Under the pieces are notes generated by a model. The model ran no database searches. It was not told where the DNA came from and was given only the letters and a program-made list of their open reading frames with translations. This document shows positions 6,791 through 14,792 of a stretch of DNA of 21,931 nt, one piece after another; the first letter of the stretch is position 1, and each line of letters opens with the position of its first letter. Source of the DNA: Methanomicrobiales archaeon. GTDB taxonomy: Archaea; Halobacteriota; Methanomicrobia; Methanomicrobiales; JACTUA01. Where the stretch lies: contig JAJRCO010000117.1 in the NCBI GenBank assembly GCA_028678905.1, forward strand, positions 1 through 21,931. Reading direction: 5' to 3'. The position numbers and the translations under genes are program-made.

Positions 6791-7627
6791 ATGGAGATCA
6801 CCACACCAAATCTTCTCTCACGTGGTTTTTTCCCCGATCATACGGAGCTGCAGGAACACATCCTGCTCACTGAGGGGGATATTGTGGTAGGCGACCGCTG
6901 CCAGATCGAGTACGGGCTCACCGGAGAGTGTGTGGCGGTCTGCGAGTTTTCGAAGGTGAGCGGGAATGTCACTGCCCACGGTGAATTGAGGGTCGACAAT
7001 TTCTGCCAAATCCAAGGGGATGTGACTGCAGAGGAGAACGCGTTCCTGGGAGAGGGAGTGCACATCAAAGGGAAACTGACCGTCCACGGGGATATGGATA
7101 TCGGAGACAATGTTCAGATCGACCGGGGATTCGAGGCGAAAGGGTGGATCGTGATTCGAAACCCCATGCCGGTCATTGTCTACCTCCTCCTCTACCTAAT
7201 GGCCCTCCTGAAGTTCGAACGGGAGGAGGAGCTGCAGAAGTTCCTGGATCAGATGAGCGGGGAGGATGCGGAGCCGGAGACCCCGCTCCTGATCCCTTCC
7301 CGCTCCCATCTGTCCATGGAGGGGCTTACCTTCCAGACTCCTCTCACCATCGGTGCGCACAACCGGCTGCACGGGACGATCCGGGCTGAATCCATTGAGG
7401 TAGGAGAGAATACCACCGTCTTTGGCAGCCTGCGCAGCCCGGGAACGGTACGGATAGGAGAGAATACCATTATTCACGGAGAGATCGTCAGCGGGGAGAC
7501 CGTGCAGGTCGCCCGAGGGGCTTCCATTCTAGGAAACGTCTTTGCCCCTACCCTGGAGCTTCATGAGGAAGCCCGGGTGGAGGGGCTGATCAAGGCGCCA
7601 GAAGGTCTGCGGATCGTGCGGTCATGA
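6791..7627 (+). CDS. Bactofilin-like left-handed beta-helix protein with an internal hydrophobic segment
   Basis: A 278-aa protein. Residues about 25-120 and 165-275 are runs of short turns with alternating hydrophobic residues and glycines (VSGNVTAHGELRVDNFCQIQ; IGENTIIHGEIVSGETVQVA), the pattern of polymer-forming bactofilins and of hexapeptide acyltransferases. Between them, residues 124-142 (NPMPVIVYLLLYLMALLKF) are strongly hydrophobic and followed by a charged stretch (EREEELQKFLDQM), so the two helices may be joined by a membrane-associated hairpin or amphipathic helix. No acyltransferase catalytic histidine can be assigned with confidence; database names such as acyltransferase would rest on the repeat alone. 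The stop overlaps the methyltransferase start (ATGA), implying a coupled pair. No function is known to me; a scaffold or cytoskeletal role is inferred from the fold. Confidence 0.75.
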   Translation: MEITTPNLLSRGFFPDHTELQEHILLTEGDIVVGDRCQIEYGLTGECVAVCEFSKVSGNVTAHGELRVDNFCQIQGDVTAEENAFLGEGVHIKGKLTVHGDMDIGDNVQIDRGFEAKGWIVIRNPMPVIVYLLLYLMALLKFEREEELQKFLDQMSGEDAEPETPLLIPSRSHLSMEGLTFQTPLTIGAHNRLHGTIRAESIEVGENTTVFGSLRSPGTVRIGENTIIHGEIVSGETVQVARGASILGNVFAPTLELHEEARVEGLIKAPEGLRIVRS

Positions 7628-8454
7628 CTCTCGCCGAACTGCTGGACCTGAAGGAGATCCGCTCGGTCGATCCCTCCTTTGCAGAAATGACCGAAGAGAG
7701 TGGAACCCGTATCATCCTTGCCGAAGAAGCTGATGAGGCCCGGTTGGTGGTAGACGAAGAGGAGATCCCGTTGGCTCTTGCTCTTTCTACCCCTGCGGGT
7801 TGGCAGATCACGCATTTTCTGTTCCGGGATGCCCCTCTGGAGATCCTGGAGCGTTTTGAACAGACGGGGGGAGATATCTACCAGGAAGAACGAGAACGGT
7901 ACCTTTCTGCGGTGCGGGAATACTACAGTCGTGAACTGATGACCCATGTCCCCCCTGCGGTGGAGGATGTCACTCTGGCCCGCATATCCCTGGTCGAAGA
8001 GATCCTGAAAGATCGCTGGGGTGGGATTTCGAAGGAGACCTGTCTGGACTGCTGCTGTGGTTCGGGGATCGGCTCCCGGGCTCTCCACTCCCTCGGCATG
8101 AATCCGCTATCTTACGACAACGACCCCGCCCTTCTCTCCCTCGGTCTTCGACAGGGCCGTCTGGAACCTGCATCCACCATGTGGATCGATGGGACCCGGG
8201 CGACCCGGTACTGCCGTCCGCTTGGGTATGGGGTTGCGTTCATGCTAGGTGAGATTCACCCCTTCAATGAGGAGATGTGGGAGCGTATTGTAGATGAGCT
8301 GATCATGTTAGCCAAGGAGGTGATCATCACGACGGGCACCGAGCGGGAAGTTCGTCAGGTGGCGGACTGGTGCCGGAGGAAGGGACATTCTGTGAAGGTG
8401 GAAGAACACTTCGCTGATCCCATCTACGAGCGATGGATCTGCCAGATAGCTTGA
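7624..8454 (+). CDS. Class I SAM-dependent methyltransferase-like protein, substrate unknown
   Basis: A 276-aa protein. Residues 1-130 form an N-terminal domain I do not recognise. A Rossmann-type methyltransferase core follows: CLDCCCGSGIGSRAL at about 140-154 is motif I (SAM-binding Gly-rich loop, with an unusual CCC triplet), LSYDNDPALLSLG holds the acidic residue that binds the SAM ribose, and later strands are GYGVAFMLGEIHPF and AKEVIITTGTE. It lacks an NPPY/DPPY motif, so it is probably not a base-N-methylating DNA/RNA enzyme. The four-base overlap with the beta-helix gene suggests they work together, but nothing in the sequence names the substrate. It ends opposite a convergent 76-aa gene, with only 14 bases between the two stops. 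Confidence 0.75.
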   Translation: MTLAELLDLKEIRSVDPSFAEMTEESGTRIILAEEADEARLVVDEEEIPLALALSTPAGWQITHFLFRDAPLEILERFEQTGGDIYQEERERYLSAVREYYSRELMTHVPPAVEDVTLARISLVEEILKDRWGGISKETCLDCCCGSGIGSRALHSLGMNPLSYDNDPALLSLGLRQGRLEPASTMWIDGTRATRYCRPLGYGVAFMLGEIHPFNEEMWERIVDELIMLAKEVIITTGTEREVRQVADWCRRKGHSVKVEEHFADPIYERWICQIA

Positions 8455-8462
8455 AAAAAAAA
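8454..8462 (-). terminator. T9 terminator of the 76-aa gene
   Basis: Nine A on the plus strand are nine T on the minus strand, starting six bases after the stop of the 76-aa gene. Archaeal RNA polymerase terminates at such runs without needing a hairpin. Confidence 0.6.
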
Positions 8463-8468
8463 GAAGAA

Positions 8469-8699
8469 TCAGTCGACCGGGAGACTGGCTCGTGCTTTTT
8501 TGATGCGGTTCACGACAAAATTGCTCTCGGGAAGCACGCTGGTGTTGCGGGTGATGAAGTCCTTGATGAAGAGATCGTCCTTCACTTCATGATCGATGAC
8601 CACCTTTCCCTCGACCCTTCCCTTGTGTAGGATCGAGCTGATGGTAAGGAGCCTTGATTCGAGGTTTATTTCCTCGCCGTTTTCCGTACTGACTGCCAT
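8469..8699 (-). CDS. Small conserved-looking protein, unknown function (76 aa)
   Basis: A 76-aa open frame on the minus strand: an acidic N-terminus (MAVSTENGEEINLE), then alternating strand-like segments (SRLLTISSILHKGRVEGKVV; DDLFIKDFITRNTSVL) and a basic C-terminus (NRIKKARASLPVD). No family is recognised and there is no signal or membrane segment. Support that it is real comes from a pair of strong TATA-like elements at 8727-8735 and 8743-8752 at suitable distance, and from a nine-T run just after its stop. It converges on the methyltransferase gene. A small cytoplasmic or nucleic-acid-binding protein would fit the charge pattern, but that is a guess. Confidence 0.65.
   Translation of the reverse strand: MAVSTENGEEINLESRLLTISSILHKGRVEGKVVIDHEVKDDLFIKDFITRNTSVLPESNFVVNRIKKARASLPVD
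8496..8501 (+). terminator. T6 run downstream of the methyltransferase gene
   Basis: Six T on the plus strand, 42 bases after the methyltransferase stop, lie inside the convergent 76-aa gene. This is the first plausible T-run stop for the plus-strand gene block. Confidence 0.35.
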
Positions 8700-8726
8700 A
8701 AGCCCTTCAATTCCTTTTATACTGAT

Positions 8727-8752
8727 TTATATATGAATTTTTCTTATATATA
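8727..8752 (-). promoter_or_regulatory. Double TATA region of the 76-aa gene
   Basis: On the minus strand two TATA-like elements occur, TATATATAAG (8752-8743) and CATATATAAA (8735-8726). The first predicts a start near 8720 with a leader of about 20 bases containing GAAGG; the second predicts a start near 8702, practically at the ATG. One of them is probably the promoter. Confidence 0.5.
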
Positions 8753-9106
8753 GTTTCCTTTTCGGTGAATTTCGAATTGCATGATGTTTCGAACTGATTT
8801 TTATAATCTAAAGAATATTTAACCCCCATTTGCGCTCATCATCTGAATATTTCGTCTACCAAGAAAAAGAGAGAAGATATGAGGAGTGTTGTCAACTCAG
8901 GCATCATGAATGATTCTTCCTCGGAACAATGGAAAGTATCGACGTCTGGCCGATGAGATTACCATCCGTGGCACAGGAAAAATTCCGGGTTTGTGAAAAA
9001 ACATCTTCTCTGTTTTTTCCCAAGCGATCTTTGTCCATGAATATACGGGGATCACAATGTAACCTCCTGAAAAATGGTACTGCGGAACGTTGAAAGAAAA
9101 CCGGCC
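8753..9106. other. AT-rich intergenic stretch without a recognisable gene
   Basis: About 350 bases between the helicase 3' end and the promoter of the 76-aa gene. Stops interrupt all frames except a minus-strand frame (8904-9368) that merely shadows the helicase. Besides the hairpin at 8995-9019, the only element seen is a plus-strand TATA-like TTTTTATAA at 8797-8805, with no gene behind it. Confidence 0.6.
8995..9019 (-). terminator. Hairpin/T-run terminator of the helicase operon
   Basis: A perfect nine-base inverted repeat, GAAAAAACA (8995-9003) and TGTTTTTTC (9011-9019), with a seven-base loop. It gives a hairpin with a six-T arm on either strand and lies about 90 bases after the helicase stop, so it is the best candidate end of the minus-strand operon. 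Confidence 0.5.
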
Positions 9107-11119
9107 CTATTTTTCCCGCTCGGCGCATTCCAGTTCGGCCAGAATATCGACAGGGTCCCTGGACTTCCGGATCATCCGCTGCAGCATCTCCAGCCGTTCC
9201 ACCCCCATGAAGTGTTCGGCCATCACCCGGGCCATGGGTGAAAGCTCGATCTGGTGGGACCCGGTCTTTCTCACCAGCCGCTTTTCCAGGAGCATCGGGA
9301 GGACGGGCTCGGTGCTTCCGACCATCGCTACATCCAGGGTGCGGAGGACTTCCTCGTCTCCACCACATACCGCCGCATGCGCTACCAGCTCCTCCGATGA
9401 TTCCTCTATCCCGTAGGCAGGTGCGACCTCTTCCATCTCCCCCCGAAGCAGGTTGATAGCCACCTCCTCCTCGGTCATCTTACTCTCCCGTGAATAGGTC
9501 GCCCCCGGTTCGGCCAGAATGAACACCTTCCCCAGGTCATGATAATCCGGCCTCCCGGCTCTTCCCGCCATCTGGTGAAACTCCTGGACCGTCAGCCATT
9601 CGATGCCCATGGCCAGGGTGTCAAAGATCACCTGAGAAGCAGGGAAGTCCACCCCTGCTCCGAGGGCGGCTGTGGTGACCACTGCGGCCAGGTTCCCTTT
9701 CATGAATTTGTCCTCCACCTCCCGCCGCTCGGCTGCAGTCAGCCCGGCGTGGTAGGGAGCCGCTCGGCTGCCCAGCGCTTCCGCAATGATATGGCAGCGG
9801 GCCCGGGAATGGGTAAACACGATGCTCTGACCCCGGTATCCCTTTGAGGAACGCGTTCGGTAGCCCTCTTCCACGATCTTTTTTATGTACTTGATCTTTC
9901 CCTGCCGCCCAACGAAGAGCAGGTGGCGTTCGAGGGGTACCGGGCGATTCTCAAAGGTTACCAGATCAGCATGGAGTTTTTCCGCCAGTGTGTGAGGCAA
10001 TCCGATTGTCGCCGAGAGATAGAGGAACTGCGCCCGGGGAAACAGGTACTTCAGACGGGCGATCAGTCCATCTAGGCGATGCCCCCGTTCGTCATCCTCC
10101 AGCATCTGCACTTCGTCGATCACCACTGTCCCTATATTCTTCATCCGGTTGCCGGTGCGGAGAAAGTGATCGATCCCTTCATAGGTCCCCACCACGAGGG
10201 GAGCCTGGATGTCCCGCTCTGAAATGCTGTGCATTTCGGACAGATTGAGCCGGGCCGCACCGATATGTAGGGTTACCTTCACCAGGTCTCCATACCGTTC
10301 GCGGAAACGCTGGTACTTCTGATTGGCCAGCGCCACCAGAGGAACCAGAAAAAGCATCCGACCCCGTCCTTCCAGGAAGTTCTTCATCCCCGCCATCTCC
10401 CCGATGAAGGTCTTTCCGCTCGCAGTCGCCGCGACCACCAGCTGGTCCTTACCTGCCAGCAGGCCGGCCTCCACCGATTTTTGCTGGACGGGGGTGAGCC
10501 GCTCCACCCCGGATCTGGCCACGAACGGTTGGGGAAGGGAAAGAGATGTGAGCAGGGCGGTCTCCCGTACCACTTCCGTGTCCAGCCGGTCGAAGAGGGT
10601 GGCGGAGGTATCCAGCCAGTCTGGTTGAACCGCGGCGAGCACGCGGTCCACGTCGCGATAGATGCGGAGCAGTTCTTCGATATAGGCCATGGATTTTCGG
10701 CCGAAGATGCCCAGGTATCCCACTTCGCGGCGGATCTCCCGTAGCGCACACTCAAAGCAGATCTTTTCCCCATGATAGGTGACGGATTCCTCTTCAGAGA
10801 GAGAGGTGACCCGGTCCTCCAGCATGCACAGGCGGCAGAGACTCATGTACGAAAACGGGATCTGGAAGTCAGCGAGGAATGCCTCAAAACCCGCGTCCTT
10901 GGTGGTAAGCTGGACCGGCCCCTCGCGGAGAGCGGAGATCAGATCCTTGGTCGGCGCCTGGGCCGCGTGTTTCTTGCCGCTGCGCCGATACAGGAAATTC
11001 TTGGGTCTCCATCCCTTGGGAGTGCGGGTCACCTGCACCAATCCCATGCCACGGATCGCGCCATTGCGTAAAAACAACAGTTTATACGTGTTCTTCTGTG
11101 GGGAGACGAGAATATTCAT
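9107..11119 (-). CDS. Archaeal superfamily II DEAD/DEAH-type helicase with N-terminal zinc ribbon
   Basis: A 670-aa protein. Residues 1-90 start MNILVSPQKNTYKLLFLRNG; residues 95-124 hold a zinc-ribbon pattern, CxxC (95, 98) and CxxC (121, 124). The helicase core then shows LTPVQQKSVEAGL (Q-like motif), AATASGKT at 230-237 (Walker A), VIDEVQ at 333-338 (motif II), LSATIG (motif III) and QMAGRAGRPD at 516-525 (motif VI), with a helical C-terminal domain to the end. This fits the archaea-specific Ski2/Hel308-related group (COG1202 as I recall), ATP-driven unwinding of DNA or RNA. Start choice: ATG at 11119 overlaps the upstream regulator's TGA (ATGA); the longer open frame to 11215 only adds 32 residues of out-of-frame regulator sequence. 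Third gene of an overlapping operon. Confidence 0.9.
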   Translation of the reverse strand: MNILVSPQKNTYKLLFLRNGAIRGMGLVQVTRTPKGWRPKNFLYRRSGKKHAAQAPTKDLISALREGPVQLTTKDAGFEAFLADFQIPFSYMSLCRLCMLEDRVTSLSEEESVTYHGEKICFECALREIRREVGYLGIFGRKSMAYIEELLRIYRDVDRVLAAVQPDWLDTSATLFDRLDTEVVRETALLTSLSLPQPFVARSGVERLTPVQQKSVEAGLLAGKDQLVVAATASGKTFIGEMAGMKNFLEGRGRMLFLVPLVALANQKYQRFRERYGDLVKVTLHIGAARLNLSEMHSISERDIQAPLVVGTYEGIDHFLRTGNRMKNIGTVVIDEVQMLEDDERGHRLDGLIARLKYLFPRAQFLYLSATIGLPHTLAEKLHADLVTFENRPVPLERHLLFVGRQGKIKYIKKIVEEGYRTRSSKGYRGQSIVFTHSRARCHIIAEALGSRAAPYHAGLTAAERREVEDKFMKGNLAAVVTTAALGAGVDFPASQVIFDTLAMGIEWLTVQEFHQMAGRAGRPDYHDLGKVFILAEPGATYSRESKMTEEEVAINLLRGEMEEVAPAYGIEESSEELVAHAAVCGGDEEVLRTLDVAMVGSTEPVLPMLLEKRLVRKTGSHQIELSPMARVMAEHFMGVERLEMLQRMIRKSRDPVDILAELECAEREK

Positions 11120-11916
11120 CGGGTGACCAGCTCGTGGATGGTGTACCGCAGCCCTGCCCCTTCCAGCCGTTTGAGAAAATCGGTGAACTCCTCGTCGACG
11201 ATGATCAGAGCACATTCCAGCCCGTGAAACGCTGCCTCGATCACCCCCTCCCGGGCTCCAAAAAACATGTCCGGCTTTTTTCCGACGCCATGGAGCGCCA
11301 CCATCGCCTCCAGACCGACCGCTCCAACAAACTGGGCGGAGTCCACGAGAGTGATGAGCTGATCTTTCTGGACATTCCGCGATCCCCCCTGCTCGATACG
11401 GGGCACCTTCCCTACCCGGATAATCCCTTCATGGTGCTCGATGAGCCCGTTTAAGCGGGCTACCCCCACGTCCTCACCCACTGTGGCATCCAGGGTCGCA
11501 GTGCCCATCGCACTCCGGGGTTCGCGGCTTGCGTACAGGAGTCCGTCCTTCATGAACACTCCTACCATCTCCTCTTTCCGGATGGTCTCGGCGGCCAGGG
11601 CAGTCCAGACTGAGACCTGCTCGATGATATCCTTGCGGATGTGGCGGGCATAGGACTCCAGGGCTTCTGCATGGGCAAGCACCCATTCTATGCCCTTACG
11701 GGTTACTTCGTAGTGGCCGCGGCCTCTTGCATCCACCATCCCGCTCTCCACGAGCTCCCGGATGTATTCGGAGACGGCCTGAGGAGTTACTCCCAGTTTG
11801 TGAGCGATCTCCTGCTGCCGCACTGCCGGCTGGTTCTCCGCAATCTCGACCAATATCTGGAAACGGGTGGCTTCGCTCTTGCTCCGAAGAACCGCAGTCA
11901 GAGGATCTTCATTCAT
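11116..11916 (-). CDS. Winged-helix transcriptional regulator (COG1497-like)
   Basis: A 266-aa protein. Residues about 10-80 form a winged helix: SEATRFQILVEIAENQP, then QQEIAHKLGVTPQAVSEYIRELVESGMV as the helix-turn-helix, and a wing GRGHYEVTRKGIEWV. Residues 110-266 form an alpha/beta domain (TLDATVGEDVGVARLNGLIE; ALIIVDEEFTDFLKRLEG) that looks like a ligand or sensor module. The family is a predicted archaeal regulator with no known target, so far as I recall. Its start overlaps the upstream gene by eight bases and its stop overlaps the helicase start by four, so regulator and helicase are made together and may share a process. Control of the divergent hypF is possible but not shown. Confidence 0.82.
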   Translation of the reverse strand: MNEDPLTAVLRSKSEATRFQILVEIAENQPAVRQQEIAHKLGVTPQAVSEYIRELVESGMVDARGRGHYEVTRKGIEWVLAHAEALESYARHIRKDIIEQVSVWTALAAETIRKEEMVGVFMKDGLLYASREPRSAMGTATLDATVGEDVGVARLNGLIEHHEGIIRVGKVPRIEQGGSRNVQKDQLITLVDSAQFVGAVGLEAMVALHGVGKKPDMFFGAREGVIEAAFHGLECALIIVDEEFTDFLKRLEGAGLRYTIHELVTR

Positions 11917-12400
11917 TTCTTTCCACGAGAATCAGGGTCTGCCCCTTTACATCGAAACGGGGGATTCGCTTGGCGAGCCCCTTAATAACGGTGGTATTGC
12001 AGCTTAATTTCCTGGCCATGTCATTGATGGAGGTATTACCGCCGGAGATCTCCGCCTCGATCTGATCCACGAGCAGACGGAGATGTTCATTGGTGGAGAC
12101 CGCGATATGCAACAGATCGCTCAAATCAGACATGGAACACTGAAAATTGGCCCGGAATTTGCTGTAAGTGGTCCGGAACTCCTTGGCTGGCTTCGCCCCA
12201 GGTTTGGGCATCCGCCATTGTTCCTCGATCAGGTTTCCTTTCTTGAGAATGGTCAGGCATTCTGCGACCGTCTCTACGTCAGAATATGCGATGAGCTCCT
12301 CCTCGGTGAGCCAGTTCTTGTTGAGCAGCTCGTACAGCTCCTTGAATTTTTTGTTATTGAATGTCACGATAAGCGGGACAATTTCGATCGGATCGTTCAC
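11909..12400 (-). CDS. Winged-helix-like DNA-binding protein, unknown target
   Basis: Minus-strand frame open to a TTG at 12472 (187 aa), but a strong TATA element at 12434-12444 lies inside that extension, predicting transcription from about 12413. I therefore prefer GTG at 12400 (about 163 aa, after AGGA); GTG at 12421 is the other option. Residues about 20-70 of the short form (KKFKELYELLNKNWLTEEEL, then SDVETVAECLTILKKGNLIEEQW) read as a winged helix of the ArsR/DprA-like type, and the C-terminus (ISGGNTSINDMARKLSCNTTVIKGLAKRI) as a second helix-turn-helix. It is the first gene of the operon with the COG1497-like regulator (eight-base overlap) and the helicase, divergent from hypF. Confidence 0.7.
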   Translation of the reverse strand: MNDPIEIVPLIVTFNNKKFKELYELLNKNWLTEEELIAYSDVETVAECLTILKKGNLIEEQWRMPKPGAKPAKEFRTTYSKFRANFQCSMSDLSDLLHIAVSTNEHLRLLVDQIEAEISGGNTSINDMARKLSCNTTVIKGLAKRIPRFDVKGQTLILVERNE

Positions 12401-12433
12401 GATCCTGACATGTCCGGTCACTGCAAAAACCCT

Positions 12434-12444
12434 ATTATATATAT
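12434..12444. promoter_or_regulatory. Shared bidirectional TATA element between hypF and the regulator operon
   Basis: ATTATATATAT reads as a TATA box in both directions. On the plus strand it predicts a start near 12465, 16 bases before the hypF ATG; on the minus strand it predicts a start near 12413, shortly before a GTG start of the winged-helix gene. A further AT-rich element (ATTAAATTTT, 12459-12468) could give a leaderless hypF message instead. Confidence 0.5.
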
Positions 12445-12480
12445 CGCATCGAAACTCATTAAATTTTGTCAAGTATCTTA

Positions 12481-14715
12481 ATGCGCTCCAGTGGAACTAT
12501 TATTATTCGGGGAATCGTCCAGGGTGTGGGTTTTCGGCCTTTTGTCTACGCCCAGGCCAAGAAATTCGGTGTCACTGGCTCGGTGAAAAATCTGGGCAGC
12601 GAAGTCGAGATTGCCGCTTTTGGAGACCGTTTTGAAGAATTTCTTTCCGCCATCTCGAAAGGAACCCCGCTCTCCCGCATCGATTCGGTGGAAGTTCGAA
12701 AGATCCAGGGGCCTGCTCTGCCTGAGTTCATCATCAGCGAGAGCGGTTCCGGATCTCTCTCCGGTTTCATCCCTTCCGATGTGGCTATCTGTGCGGAGTG
12801 CATCGCGGATGTCGATCAGAAAGGAGGACGCTATGAGGGCTACTGGGCCACCTCTTGTGTAAATTGCGGTCCACGCTACAGCATCATCTATTCCCTTCCC
12901 TACGACCGGAAGCGGACCGCTATGGCTGAATTTCCCATGGATGACGCGTGCATTCGGGAATACACCGATCCCGGGTGCCGGCGCCATCACGCCCAGACCA
13001 TCGCCTGTGCGGATTGCGGTCCGGCGCTCTCCCTTCTGGACAGTCAGGGCAATCCGGTATCTGCTCCCAATCCCATCCAGGAGACCGCCTCACTCCTCGA
13101 TGAGGGGGCGATCGTCGCCCTCCGGGGGGTGGGAGGATTTCACCTGGCCTGCATCGAAGAACGGGCACGGGAGCTCAAACTCCGGCTGGGAAGGACGGAG
13201 CAGCCCTTTGCAGTGATGGTTGCTCCTGCACACGTGCACGAGATCGCAGAAATCTCGGAGAAAGAATGGATGCTCCTCACCAGCCGTGAGCGGCCGATTG
13301 TGGTGCTGAAGAAAAAAAATCCCTCCTCTCACCGGGATATCAGCAATCTGCATACTCTGGGGTGCATGCTACCCTACACCGGCCTCCACCATCTCCTCTT
13401 CTCCCATTTGGGGAACCCGCTGCTGATCATGACCAGTGCCAACATGCCCGGCTATCCCATGATCACCGAGACGATCACTGCTCAGGAGAAGCTCGCAGGA
13501 CAGGTAGATTATTTCCTCACTCATAACCGGTCGATCGTGAACCGGTGCGACGATTCTGTGGTGCGAGACGGATTTCTGATCCGCCTCTCCCGGGGATTTG
13601 CTCCCAAACGGGTGCACATCGACTTGGGAAAACGCGGTATCCTAGGAGTGGGCCCAGAACTTAACTCCAACGCGACTCTCTACCAGAACGGTGTGTGCAT
13701 CACCTCACCCCATGTGGGTCACGTGAGGAACCCCCCTACGCTTGCATACCTGAAGGAGACCATCGAAAAGATATCCCGACTAGTGGATGTCCGTTACGAG
13801 GTAATAGCCCATGATCTCCACCCAGCATTTCTCTCTACCCGTTACGCACGGGGGCTGGCCGAACAATATGGTGCGGAACTGGTTCCGGTCCAGCACCACG
13901 AGGCCCATATCGCCGCTGCAACCCGGGAACCCTGCATCGGGATCGCTATCGACGGTGTGGGCTACGGTCGCGACGGAGCAGTATGGGGTGGGGAGGTGTT
14001 CGCCGGCACTCCGCCCTGTTACGAGCGGGTCGCCCACCTTGAGTATGTACCTATGCCAGGCGGGGACCTAGCCACCCGGTACCCGGAACGGATGCTGTAC
14101 GGGATCCTTCCAAACGATGAGACTCTACGCCTCCTTTCCTCCCGCGGCTGGGACGAGACTTCCCTGTGGGTGCTGAAACAGCAAGTGGCACGAAAATTCA
14201 ATGCCGTCCTCACCAGCAGTACCGGTCGGGTGCTCGATGCCGTATCTGCACTGCTAGGCATCTGCCGGGAGCGAACCTACGACGGGGAGCCCGCCATGCG
14301 GCTGGAATCAGCGGCGTATGGGGGGGTTTCAGAAGACTGGGCCCTTGAGATCCGGCGAGAGGGAAAAATGGAGATACTTTCCACGAGGGCGTTGCTTCAG
14401 GAGGCTTTTATCCGTCATCAGCGGATTGATGGCTTATCCTCACAGGAATATCTTATGGCACGATCCGACCTCGCTGCCTCCTTTCAGCACAACCTTGCCA
14501 GGGGGTTTTCGCAGCTTGCGATTCATGCCGCTGAAGAGCAAGGCATCGCGCAGATCGCCCTGAGCGGTGGGGTGGCGTATAATGAACAGATCCGGGAGAC
14601 TATCAGGAAACAGGTGGAGAAGAGAGACCTGCTGCTGGTGATGAATCGGGAGTATCCATTAGGGGATGGATGCATCTCGTATGGACAGTGCGTGATGGCA
14701 GGTGTCGCTCGATAA
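12481..14715 (+). CDS. hypF: Carbamoyltransferase HypF ([NiFe]-hydrogenase maturation)
   Basis: A 744-aa cytoplasmic protein with the full HypF order. Residues 1-90 are an acylphosphatase domain (RGIVQGVGFRPFVYAQA); 104-129 are a zinc finger (CAEC...CVNC); 157-179 a second finger (CIREYTDPGCRRHHAQ...CADC); about 190-370 a YrdC-like domain (LRGVGGFHLAC, EQPFAVMVA, MTSANMPGYPM); about 390-744 a Kae1-like domain with HDLHP, VQHHEAHIAA, IDGVGYGRDGAVWGGE and LSGGVAYNEQI. HypF moves a carbamoyl group from carbamoyl phosphate to the HypE C-terminal Cys, the source of the cyanide ligands of the hydrogenase iron. The second finger seems to lack its usual first Cys (FPMDDAC) but has an extra Cys166. 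ATG at 12481 is preferred; the frame runs to a TTG at 12466. No other hyp gene is in the window. Confidence 0.95.
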   Translation: MRSSGTIIIRGIVQGVGFRPFVYAQAKKFGVTGSVKNLGSEVEIAAFGDRFEEFLSAISKGTPLSRIDSVEVRKIQGPALPEFIISESGSGSLSGFIPSDVAICAECIADVDQKGGRYEGYWATSCVNCGPRYSIIYSLPYDRKRTAMAEFPMDDACIREYTDPGCRRHHAQTIACADCGPALSLLDSQGNPVSAPNPIQETASLLDEGAIVALRGVGGFHLACIEERARELKLRLGRTEQPFAVMVAPAHVHEIAEISEKEWMLLTSRERPIVVLKKKNPSSHRDISNLHTLGCMLPYTGLHHLLFSHLGNPLLIMTSANMPGYPMITETITAQEKLAGQVDYFLTHNRSIVNRCDDSVVRDGFLIRLSRGFAPKRVHIDLGKRGILGVGPELNSNATLYQNGVCITSPHVGHVRNPPTLAYLKETIEKISRLVDVRYEVIAHDLHPAFLSTRYARGLAEQYGAELVPVQHHEAHIAAATREPCIGIAIDGVGYGRDGAVWGGEVFAGTPPCYERVAHLEYVPMPGGDLATRYPERMLYGILPNDETLRLLSSRGWDETSLWVLKQQVARKFNAVLTSSTGRVLDAVSALLGICRERTYDGEPAMRLESAAYGGVSEDWALEIRREGKMEILSTRALLQEAFIRHQRIDGLSSQEYLMARSDLAASFQHNLARGFSQLAIHAAEEQGIAQIALSGGVAYNEQIRETIRKQVEKRDLLLVMNREYPLGDGCISYGQCVMAGVAR

Positions 14716-14722
14716 TTATCGA
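14709..14722. repeat. 14-base palindrome at the hypF stop codon
   Basis: TCGATAATTATCGA is perfectly self-complementary and includes the hypF TAA. It could be part of the transcript end or a protein binding site; too little to decide. Confidence 0.35.
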
Positions 14723-14792
14723 TCAAGATCTCTAGTTTCATATATCGTATCAATTATTCATAAAAATAAAATTTCAATCGATACAGTTCCAT

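Noticed and set aside
11120..11215. 32-residue N-terminal extension of the helicase frame
   Set aside because: It overlaps the regulator gene in another frame, and the ATGA overlap at 11116-11119 gives a far better start.
12481..14715. HypF taken as part of a KEOPS/t6A cluster because of its YrdC and Kae1-like domains
   Set aside because: The acylphosphatase domain and double zinc finger identify it as HypF; shared domains reflect common ancestry, not a common pathway.
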